Source: Acanthaster planci
Taxonomy: Eukaryota; Echinodermata; Asteroidea; Valvatida; Acanthasteridae
Direction of reading: 5' to 3'
Length of the DNA stretch: 31,909 bases
Assembly: GCF_001949145.1 (NCBI RefSeq)
Contig: NW_019091450.1
Span: forward strand, 1,442,660 to 1,474,568
A program made the translations under genes and the position numbers. Positions 11,605 through 20,760 of the stretch are shown here, in pieces (positions within the stretch are counted from its first letter, which is position 1; each line of letters opens with the position of its first letter). The notes beneath the pieces were generated by a model, which was given only the letters and a program-made list of their open reading frames with translations, had not been told where the DNA came from and ran no database searches.

Positions 11605-12220
11605 TCAAGGATCATTTCTGTGAATTTTCTCAGAATCCCTCTTGGAGCGTACATGTACATGTTTGAAATCTTCTTCGACGTAAGAAAACTATTCAAAATC
11701 TTTCAGGAGTGAAGTGAACTGTAATGTGTACTTTTTAAACATTCAAAACTGACCAAGCTTTTCTAGACCAGTGAGGGCGCTGTTGGTGTGATGTGAATAC
11801 AGGAAGACACTGATCAGTTTGCATGTTTTCATGCTTCCAGTTGGAATGCTAAATTTGCTCTTTGGAAACCTTTCTGAGAAAGATTTCTTGCTGGCATATT
11901 GCTATATACAACGTATAGGAGTACTTGTACATGTACAACAATGTGTTGCCAAAGGAAATGGAAATCGTCCAAAGTGGAGTATAATACTCTAACTTTTGTT
12001 GAGCACAAATCAATGAACACTTAGGTTCAGTGCTTCTGATAACACCATAGTTTGGCTCATGAATATACATGTATGCAAATTTCTATTAGCACAGAAACAA
12101 AAAAAGCCCAAAAAATACGGACAGAAATAGCAAAACAAAACTTGATAATGAAGTTAATTGAAACACAAAGGTTCGATTTTAGTAAAATACTTCTATTACA
12201 TGTACATAGTCCGGAAGAAT
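11605..12220 (+). repeat. Dispersed repeat, copy 2
   Basis: This is the second, longer copy of the element at about 1558-2130, located in the intron between exons 10116-10200 and 12657-12751. It keeps the same landmark order but carries extra TACATGTA-type palindromes at four points (near 11650, 11928, 12066 and 12198) where copy 1 has none. The boundaries are approximate. Confidence 0.7.
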
Positions 12221-12656
12221 GCCTTAAATATCTGAACATTCATGTTCCTTTTTCCCTATGCACATGTACCGGTACTGTAGCCCCCCAAATGTGTCACACT
12301 GCTGGTAAGGCTGATGAGTCACATTCTGCACGCATTCCATTCAGACACAGGGTGTCAAAGGGCGCACAGATGTAGCCGATAAATAAAAAGGGTGTTCCAA
12401 CTTTGTGCGTTTTTGGGCTGTTCCATGTGCCTAGAGTACATGTACATATACATGTAGGTGTTCCACATAGGGACAAACATTATGGCCAGAATATTCCAGG
12501 AAGCCTAGAGCTGACAGCTTAGGATTGATTCCCCTTTATCTGATTCTACGGAACTGTGAAACAATATGCTTACATGTATACATATAGAAATTACACTTGC
12601 ATACATCATTTCAAATTGAAGAATGTAAGTTTGACTGAGAACAAAATGCCACTTAC

Positions 12657-12751
12657 TTGAATCTTGTACACCAAATGGAAAGGGTAAATCTAAGATGTGA
12701 GGTTCTCTTTCAAAGTCCATGTTTAAAAATGGAGGTATACTCAGATTAAAC
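12657..12751 (-). CDS. Sialyltransferase neck exon with PPF and LPFPFG
   Basis: The 95-bp exon lies between acceptor gatttcgcttccag and donor TTCAA|gtaagt, both strong. It encodes FNLSIPPFLNMDFEREP, then HILDLPFPFGVQDS. ST3Gal proteins carry a PPF segment followed by a (D)LPFG or LPYG turn just ahead of motif L, so this is the lumenal neck of the catalytic domain. It has an N-linked glycosylation sequon (N-L-S), the only clear one in the chain. Incoming phase: one base (G) completes the Arg begun by the AG ending exon 19444-19563. Outgoing phase: one base. Confidence 0.85.
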
Positions 12752-14412
12752 CTGGAAGCGAAATCATCCAAATTTTACGTCAGCGAAGTGCAATAACCAA
12801 TGCAAGATGTTAACATCTACTTTTACTTCTGAAGAGCCAGATTCCAAAGTCACAAAAACAAATCACATACAGAAAGGGACGACAGTCCCTGAAATTAGGC
12901 ACGTGCACAAGAGCGTCGCCATGACTTTTCAGGCGGGGGGAGGAGGGGAGAAGAGGGGGGATTTTGAGGGATGGGGGGAAAAGCACTTTTTAGCGACAAA
13001 CTGATAAAGAATTAATGGCAGTAGGAGGGGTCAATTCTGGGGTATTCTCAAGTAAACTTGTGATTTTCATCCCTTTCCTCTCTTGTTCATTTCTCCTGCT
13101 TTCAGTTCCCTTTTTCTTTCCTCCCCTGGGTGGCAGTGGGGAGAGGGCCCAACTTTCCCCTTGTCCCTCTTGCCAGTGTTTGCCACACCCATGGTATTGC
13201 ATGCTGTACATTTATTCAGCCATGGCCATGAACAGAATGGAAGGAGCATCACCAGGCAAGCTGCCTTTGGCAGCATGCTCTGTTTCACATTCACTTGTTA
13301 TTTCACACTTACTTCTCGCCATAGACATTGAGCATTCTATTCCTCGAGCGTTCAGGAATACAAGTAACATTGGGAGATGCCAGGGCAGTGCTAAAAACAG
13401 AACAAACAAACAAAATCAAGAAACATCGTGTAAGTCAGGTCAGTTCAACCCTGTGGGAAAAATGGCAACACATCTACACATTCAACAAAGCCACAGCACT
13501 TTGTACATTCTGGTACAAGTTGAAGATATTGAAAGTGGTTGCAAGAAGAAACACTGAGTTGACGGAAATGTAATAAAACATGTGTTAAGGTCACAAAGGC
13601 TGGCTGAAGAGCCATTTCTCTGTCTGCTGCCCTCTAGAGTTCACAAGGGATTTCTGTAATGTACACATACACACATGTACATGTGCATGCACGTATAAAG
13701 CATCGGATGCAAACCACTTCATTAATTGTATACACTGTACATCTAACCAACATCATATGGTGCATTATGTACACTTTAAGAATAGAACTCATCACTGGCA
13801 TGAAATACATGTACTGAGTGCTCAAATGTGCATATTGGTAACGTGTCAGAAAAATCGTCCCAATCCAATGCCATTTGAAAATCTGGTCAAATCATGTCAT
13901 TCAGTGTCATCAGGGTTTCATCTGGGATTGAAACACCCGGTATTTTCCACTTACTTTGAGTCAGTGTTTCAAAAGTGCGGGGGGAGGGGAGATCACGAAA
14001 AGAATACAATGCATGAATATTTTACACAGCAAACCAATCTTCAAAATGCAGTTAGTAATGCATCACTTACATGTACTTGTATTTGGCTAACAATGCACAC
14101 ATGCACCCATGCCTCACCAAATGAAACTCTAATTCTGTTTTGGCAAAAAGTGAGCAAAAACTGAGTGATAAAATGTGCAGTCATTAATATTCTCACTACA
14201 AAATAAAACATCTCATAAAAAGAACGTCAACACAACTGTATACATACACCATGTTCCAATTTGAAAAAGATTGTTTCAAGAAATTCATACTGAATAAGAG
14301 TACGGTGTGCTGTATTTCAATAGCACTGGTATTTTATTTCAAAAGACAGTATGTGGTTACATAACAGTATCTTTGGAAATTTTATATGAGACAGAGACAA
14401 ACAAGAGAACAG

Positions 14413-14550
14413 TGGTTGGGGTTTTTGTTGGGGTGTTTGTTTGTTTGTTTGTTGGGGTTGTTGGGGGTGTTTGTTTGTTTGTTTGTTGGGGTGTTGGGGT
14501 GTTTGTTTGTTTGTTTGTTGGGGTGTTGGGGTGTTTGTTTGTTTGTTTTT
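14413..14550. repeat. Composite GTTT / GGGGTGTTGGGG array
   Basis: Runs of (GTTT)4 alternate with GTTGGGGTGTTGGGGT; the later copies have a 32-bp period. The plus strand offers many closely spaced GGGG runs, hence quadruplex potential. The array yields fake proteins on both strands (VFVCLFVG-type and NKQTNTPT-type), which are not genes. Confidence 0.9.
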
Positions 14551-15429
14551 TAAAAGGGCAAAAAAGGAGCGGGGCTAAATTTCTAGGGAAAAAAGTGGCT
14601 AATGTTGTCTCAAGATTGCTCATCTAGAGTGGCCAAGTTAGCAACCTTACATCTTGTCTGCTACAGCACTGCAGGCAGAAATCACCATGAATGACATTCG
14701 GAACTCGCAACTTTTCCATTCCACTCATTAACTGCCGTTTGCTGGGCCTCTGTGCCTGGGAGATACAGCAAATCATGCCCCATCGAGATTGGTTTCTTGT
14801 TATGATAAGGGCCAGCTGTCTTAATACAGGCTATTCCAGCCACAGACAGCATGGGGATAGAGGGAAGCTTTGCAAGGGACCAACTTGAAGCATTGCTCAG
14901 TTTGGCGGAGAGAACAGGCACTGAAAGGTGTGGGAGCAGAAACTGAAATGAATACACAACAACTCGGTGGCATGAAAATTATCGATGGACCATGAACACG
15001 CACGCAGCAACAACTACATGTACATGTGCTGTACATGTACTGTACATACATGCAGTTGGCCCAAATTAGTGAAATGACACGTGTATGATGTGTATGTATG
15101 GTATTCTTAGCACGGAGAATCAGTGACAGAATTTTGGGCAACCTTGCATTCCCAAGTCACCAGTTTCCTCCATTTTTTTTTTTTCAGGAAGATTCTGTAT
15201 CTGCTGACCAGGAATTGGTCTAGGGCAACAACTGGGAAGTGACGCATTTGGATGTGGGAGGAAGTCTTTAAATACATTTGCACATCAAATAAATCATCAT
15301 AAATGTCTGCTTCAAATTACCGAGGGATGGGGCTACTAGTATAACTGAAAAAAAAAAAGAATTGAATGGGGGAATGGCTGATGAATTTTAAAAAACCATG
15401 ACTGAAATAAAAAATCAAGCAACCAAATA

Positions 15430-15659
15430 TACTACTCAAAATAAGTTAAGGACCACTTTCTTCTTAACTTGTAATTTTTTCCAAGCAATGACTGGGGCCT
15501 AGTTCTTTCATTTTTTGCTTGTCTACATGGCTTTCTCATTGGAAAAAAAATTTTAGAAATGTTTCAAAACATCAAATGCACAGTTTCAACAGCAAAATAT
15601 CTCATATAAAAAAAGTATACACAAAATAAAAAGTGGTCCTTAACATTCTTTGAGTAGCA
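15430..15659. mobile_element. MITE-like element, about 230 bp, with about 31-bp TIRs and TA flanks
   Basis: The left end TACTACTCAAAATAAG followed by TTAAGGACCACTTT is matched, inverted, by the right end, which reads TGCTACTCAAAGAATG followed by TTAAGGACCACTTT from the outside in. Both ends abut TA (15428-15429 and 15660-15661), the target used by Tc1/mariner elements. The interior is AT-rich and noncoding, so it would have been moved by a transposase supplied elsewhere. Confidence 0.85.
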
Positions 15660-16009
15660 TATTCTGTTACCTAATGTATCCCATCAACGACCAAAAAAAA
15701 AATTACTGGAATTCAAGACCAACATGTGTACGCCTGAAAACCTGAAATCAAATGTCATATGAAACCCTTGGATAATGCGTATTTGTGTCAACACGGCAGG
15801 TTTTGGTGTGCTCACTAGCAAAGCAGACCCCAGACTCAGCGTAGTCGGTTAATGCATATACTGGTACATTGGGAGGCTGGCTCCTAGAAATGCTCATGTG
15901 ACTATTGCATTACCGCAACTTCCTTGGTAAGCTTAGCCCCATAAAAGTATGGAGGTGAGGTGTCACAGGATTCGGAATTACACTGAGACATTGAATACTT
16001 GACCCCTAC

Positions 16010-16175
16010 ATGTACACGCACATGTACATGTCCTTTGCTGAGTACAGTTCATGTGCATGTACATGCTACCATACTGATGAATGGTTCATCCATGTACATG
16101 TAGGTGTACATGTACTTCTCCTACGTACATGTACAATAGACACATTTTGTACATGTATTACATGTATATACATGT
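16010..16175. repeat. Cluster of TACATG palindromes
   Basis: At least eight ACATGTACATG-like blocks occur within about 165 bp. The string (TACATG)n is its own reverse complement in register, so each block is palindromic. It is the densest cluster of a motif found throughout the window. Confidence 0.85.
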
Positions 16176-16195
16176 GCGTCATCTTCTTCTTCTAA

Positions 16196-16526
16196 TTATT
16201 GCAACAACCTCCAATATGGGATATTTTAAGTTGCAGGTGCGTAGTGGCTAGTTGACTCTTCTTTTGATTACTGCAACAACTTCCACTATGGGATATTTTA
16301 AGGCACTAAAGGATATTTTTAGGTACTATGGGATATTTTATGGCACTGTGGGATATAGGATATTTTAAGGCACTATGGGATATTTTAAGGCGCTATGAGA
16401 TATTTTGAGGCACCATGGGATATTTTAAGGCACTATGGGATATTCTAAGGCACTATGGGATATTTTAAGGCACAGTGGGATATCTTAAGGCACTATGGGA
16501 TATTTTGAGGCACCATGGGATATTTT
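16196..16526. repeat. 20-bp tandem array (GGCACTATGGGATATTTTAA)
   Basis: About a dozen units, mostly exactly 20 bp, run from about 16285 to 16526. At the left edge a longer segment is duplicated: the CTTCTTCT, ATTGCAACAACCTCCA, ATGGGATATTTTAAG stretch at about 16182-16232 recurs at about 16257-16302. This suggests the array grew out of the last part of that duplicated segment. Confidence 0.9.
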
Positions 16527-16928
16527 CTTTGTATATGTACACACCAGTACCGTAGTATGTATGTTGATGCACAGGTGCAGAGAAGGTACATGTATGCAGG
16601 ATTTTGACCATGTATGGTACATAACCATTTTCTTGCTATTAACCAAAAATGCATTTGGTGCATTGTTCCCTCTTTTTAGCTTTTGTTTGTTGGAGGAAGT
16701 GCTTGGTCTTTTGACAAAATGACAGAGCTTGTGCATTCAAGAATACCCGGGTATGTGTTTAATTGTTCATGCCATAAATTTTTGTTGATTCCTGGCCGAA
16801 ACTCAAATGCATATATGTACAGTAAGGGTATTACGGATACCACAGCAGCATCTTGTGGGAATCTTTTGCTTTGTATTTTTGACTCATTTTCAACAGAACT
16901 GTGGATCAAACATGCAACTTCTTTGCAA

Positions 16929-17868
16929 GAATTGACTCTACGTGACCTCGCCACCAGTGCTCTTCCAGCAATTCTACTTTCCGCCAAAGCCAACTCTACC
17001 ACTGCCAAGTACATGTCCACCTGGTGTCATTGGGAGTCCTGCACAAACTTCAAGCCTGGTATCCCGGCCTTTCCTGCACAGCTATTTCATCTCTGCCTCT
17101 ACATCACATGTGTCGCAACATCCTTGGGGGCCGAGTCTGCAGCAAAGTTACTTTCGGCAGCAGTGAAGTGGGTGCACAGCTTGGCAAGTCTGGAATCACC
17201 AACTGCTGAGGACCCCTGTCCAAACAGCTGTCCAGGGCTATAATCACATCAACGCTTCACCTACATGTATTATCTGAAAGGAGCCAGTTACTCCGGACAT
17301 TTTGGTAAAGTTGGTCATTCCAGCACTTCATCAGCGGATCTTTGCATCTTGTTTATTTCTTTTATTAGCTACACTGGTTTTCTTAGATTTAATGAAATCA
17401 GCACCATCAGATGCAATGATTGTAAATTTGTTTTTATAATGACAGCCTCGAACACTTTAATACCAAGATCAAAAACCAAGAAATTTAGACATGGGTCTGA
17501 CGTCACAATTGCCAGAACCCACAAAGCCACCTGCCCCATATCCATTACTAAAAGATATATCTCTGCTTTAGTAGATCCTGGTGATTCAGAGTTGCCCCTC
17601 CTTTACAGACTCACTAATTCCAAAAAAAGGCCTCATCCCCACCCCATACAACCTCAGCTACACCAGAACATGCGAGACAATTCTGGGTGCTCTCAAACCT
17701 TTCCTGACCGATATAACCTGTTATGGTCTTCACAGTCTTTGGTCCGGTGGTGCCTCGGCAGCATGCAATGCTCACGTGCCTCCCGAATTAATATCAAGAC
17801 AAGGTAGATAGAAAACTGTCAAGGCTCATGATGCAGATTTAAAGCTCGATCTTGTAAAGACCCTTTAA
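16929..17868 (+). pseudogene. Dead tyrosine-recombinase gene of a eukaryotic mobile element
   Basis: Three pieces in changing frames recreate the layout of the XerD/Crypton/DIRS-like tyrosine recombinases found as multicopy elements in invertebrate genomes. The N-terminal core-binding part (16929-17215) reads LPAILLSAKANSTTAKYMSTW and WVHSLASLESPTAEDP. After a frameshift near 17215-17230, the catalytic part (about 17330-17625) has SSADL, GFLRFNEISTIRCNDCKF, PRSKTKKFRHGSDV and CPISITKRYI. A second frameshift in an A-run near 17625 leads to LSYTRT, GALKPFLTDI and GLHSLWSGGASAACNA. The first catalytic Arg (in LRFNE) and the His of HSL survive. The second Arg of the H-x-x-R motif is Trp, the Trp of GRW is a TAG (17809-17811), and the expected Tyr nucleophile position is Asp (HDADLK). 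With two frameshifts, a stop and lost catalytic residues, it is inactive. Confidence 0.85.
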
Positions 17869-18396
17869 TAGGTTTGAACCCTTTTATAAATTTATTCACC
17901 ATCGATAAATTCCAGCCTGTACGCCCTACGACTAAAAAAGAAAAAAAAAAAGGAATTAAATTGTCAGGTTGAGTTTTATACTCTTACAGATATATACCAC
18001 AAATTAAACATGTAACCACTTGCCTTTTTCCTTTGAGTTAAGTTCAAGTATAAAAACTACTCACAGTGGAGTCTCAGCGTGGTATCAACATTTGATTTGA
18101 GCCGAGTTACTTGTCATTTTGTGGTAGTGAAGGAATGGACTCTTTGGCATAACAGGAGTCTTGAGTTATCAGAGTTTGCCTTATCTAGATTTCACCGTAC
18201 TTAGAGTTCGGTCTACACCTTGATTCTGATTGGTATTAATTGTAACATGATGGAATGGATCCTTCAGTGAGTACTCTAAAATAAATTGAGCGAGTTTAAG
18301 TGCACCACCATTCCAGTAGTTCACCGAAACTTGTTTGTTTGTCTGCTTATCTGGTAGTATCTTTTCACATGAGGTACCGTAGATATAGAAAAGAAA

Positions 18397-18790
18397 TGTG
18401 ACCTGTCACCACAAAATGAGCTGAAAGTCGGAATTTTCAGAAATTGAGATATTGATATATTTGAATTCAGCAGAAAAAAAAGAGTTTTCCAGTGGTACGT
18501 TCATGGAACACTGATTACAATGTGACATTATTCTGGGAGCTTCCCGTCTTTGTTCCCAACATTGTTTCAACATTTCTGACCAGGCACAAATAATCAAAAC
18601 AAATTGCTGAGAAAATGACATTTTTAAATATATGATCCAGCGAAATATTTGGAATTAAATAGGAGACAGGTTTCTCTTTCCAAATACTGCAAAACCCCAA
18701 AACTGACCTCCACTTCAATATGACTTTGAACCCTAAAAATAGGAAAGAACGGGATGGGACTTTACTCTCATTTTGTCATGACAGGTCACA
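18397..18790. mobile_element. MITE-like element, 394 bp, with 33-bp TIRs
   Basis: The left terminus has TGTGACCTGTCA, ACAAAATGAG and AAAGTC; the right terminus repeats these inverted, with 28 of 33 positions matching by eye. The interior is AT-rich without a convincing open frame. The flanks (AAGAAA and AATTAA) show no clear target duplication, so the superfamily is unassigned. Confidence 0.8.
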
Positions 18791-19443
18791 AATTAAGTTT
18801 CTTACGTAGGAACATAGTGAGAAATTGAACTCTTTTTTGAGAATTAAAAAAACACTTTGTGACAACACATTCCTAGCCTCACTTCGAGATCTTCCTCTCT
18901 TGAAATATGGAAACCATCAGCACCAGCCCCTCAAACCCGATCCAGCATTTTTAACTATAACCTAAACCCTTTCAAATCATCTCCCCCCAAAAACAAAAAA
19001 AAAGAAAGAAAAAAAAACCTGTGGAGTAAGGAACTCCAAATCTACTGACAAAGTGCACAAATACACAAGTTTTGTATTCAAAGTTACACATGTACATCAG
19101 GATGTAACGATTTTCATTTCAGGATTACAATTAAAAGAAATGCACACAAGTCTATGAGAACTAGGATAATTTAATTGGAAATGCAGATTATATATTCACG
19201 TTCATGTACATGTATGTAGTTTGAGCTTGCTTTTGAGTTTGCTACCGGCAAATACTGGTACTTTAAAGCTGTTCCAGGTTTTCAGAATATGAACTTGCTA
19301 CAAAAGAGCTTTTTCTGTTTTGATAGCACCGTCTTGAATCCCCAAAAGAAAATCGACTAATCCTGTCGCAGGCATGTCCAACAGGAAAACATCCAACTGG
19401 CTTTGAACACTGTGTGACAACGTTTCTGCAAGTGTACACTTAC

Positions 19444-19563
19444 CTCATGTCTACCGCTTTCTGAACGATTGGTGATAATTTAGGTTTGCGGGCTGCCTGT
19501 GCCCAAGTCTGGTGCTGTTTTGCAGCAGGTTTTGTTGCCCCACTACCGGAATGGTCCAGCGGG
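19444..19563 (-). CDS. Sialyltransferase stem exon
   Basis: The 120-bp exon sits between a strong acceptor (cctgctgctctag) and a strong donor (ATGAG|gtaagt). Only one of the three frames is open; the other two hit TAG. That frame begins with one base of a split codon and ends with AG, exactly what the neck exon requires. It encodes PLDHSGSGATKPAAKQHQ, then TWAQAARKPKLSPIVQKAVDM. The low-complexity Ser/Gly/Ala/Lys start suits a Golgi stem; the helical IVQKAVDMR end sits where family members have a VQK-like helix before the catalytic domain. There is no domain signature of its own, so assignment rests on splice sites, frame and position. Confidence 0.75.
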
Positions 19564-19857
19564 CTAGAGCAGCAGGCACAGGTGAGTCCAAGCAAGGGTG
19601 TTATTAGGAGGTTGGGGGGGAGGAGGGGGGTATCAACAGCACACCATGCAGTCAGACGGGAGGGAGAGAAGAGGGTTAACAACATTACAAGTGCTGTTAC
19701 TGAAGGAGTCACAGGCATTAATGGGCAAAGACACAGGCAAGTCATTTGTTATACATGTACCGGTGTGTTCAATCGACAAGGTCGGTTGACTTTTTAGTTG
19801 TATTTCTGAAGGCCCCTCCTTCAGTGAATCCGGTAAGACATCACCCAAAAAACTTGT

Positions 19858-20760
19858 GAAGGATTAGGATGAAACTGAAAGTGGTTTAAATACATACACC
19901 GTGTTCGTGTACGCACTGTACCCGTACAAGTACCGGTACGCATGAGGCAAGGTTGAGAAAATGGAAGGGATGTGACAAAACCGGGTATTTGGACAAGATG
20001 GCTTTCAGGCAAAATGAGGATGCGGGAGGACAAGAAGATGAAGGAATTAAGGTTGTAACAGGTAATGAGAGAAGAACTACCGGTAGGATGGGAGGGGATT
20101 GAATACAGAAAGAGGGAGTAGAATGAGAGGGGGTTACAAAACAATTTTAGACAAGAGATTAGATTGAAAACTCTGCAGAAGCACGTTACAGAAAGAGGTG
20201 GAATCTGGGAAGGAGTAGGCATACGTATTACGATGGGAAAGGATAAGGTTAGTCAGGATCGTCAAGGAATAAAGGCTGGAAGGAATTCTATATACATAGC
20301 TACGCAGTGCATGTGCATACACTACAGAGAAAAAGGTTAAGACAGAAGAGAATTTGGTTGCAAATAAATGGGTATAAAAGGGGAAGAGATTAGATAACTG
20401 TGATTGCGATGAGAAGGATTACAAAAGGGTTTCATAGGTAAAATTCCAGCAGAACAAATAGGCAATTAAAGGAAGAGTGATTACAGAAAGGAGCATAAAA
20501 AGACGGATAAAAAAGGAAACAGGGTTAGGATTGGATGGGATTAGATGAAAGGGGTTAGGATGAGAAGGGGTAGGAGTGTTTGATGAAAACACCAGGAGTG
20601 TTTGATGAAGACACCAGGAGTGTTTGATGAAAACACCAGGAGTGTTTGATGAAGACAGGAGCAAAGGACCAAAAAGTTAGGGCAGAGAGGGATCACCAGT
20701 TGCAGAATGAGAATGGTTGAGACAAGTATTACAGAGAAAATGGAGAAGGATGAGGCTATG
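19858..20760. repeat. Degenerate purine-rich GGRTTA-type tract
   Basis: Over about 900 bp the plus strand is strongly biased to A and G, with recurring words GGATTA, GGGATTGA, GGTTAGGAT and AGATTAGA at irregular spacing, as in an old simple repeat that has decayed. The opposite strand appears as long open pyrimidine-rich frames, which I do not regard as genes. Confidence 0.45.
20571..20657. repeat. 22-bp tandem repeat, four copies, alternating variants
   Basis: The unit ACCAGGAGTGTTTGATGAAAAC alternates with a version ending GAAGAC, giving the order A-G-A-G at the variable base. The array is therefore a 44-bp dimer repeated twice, a small higher-order structure. Confidence 0.88.

Larger units (their letters stand above)
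12752..19443 (-). other. Large intron between neck and stem exons
   Basis: The 6.7-kb intron is flanked by strong splice sites. It contains the listed repeats, two TIR elements and a plus-strand recombinase pseudogene. A purine tract at 12934-12980 and a stretch with pyrimidine-rich and G-rich blocks at 13060-13200 lie near its 3' end. Open frames at 13015-13557 on the plus strand show no recognisable domain and appear fortuitous. The remainder is AT-rich sequence without a gene. Confidence 0.7.

Noticed and set aside
13015-13557. Plus-strand 180-residue open frame
   Set aside because: No domain, no splice or codon evidence; its hydrophobic start comes from pyrimidine-rich low-complexity DNA, and overlapping open frames on both strands suggest chance.
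14307-14627. Repetitive frames on both strands (VFVCLFVG and NKQTNTPT)
   Set aside because: By-product of the GTTT/GGGG simple repeat.
16683-16928. Extension of the recombinase frame upstream to the ATG at 16683
   Set aside because: The residues before about 16929 do not resemble the recombinase family; the frame simply stays open by chance into AT-rich sequence.
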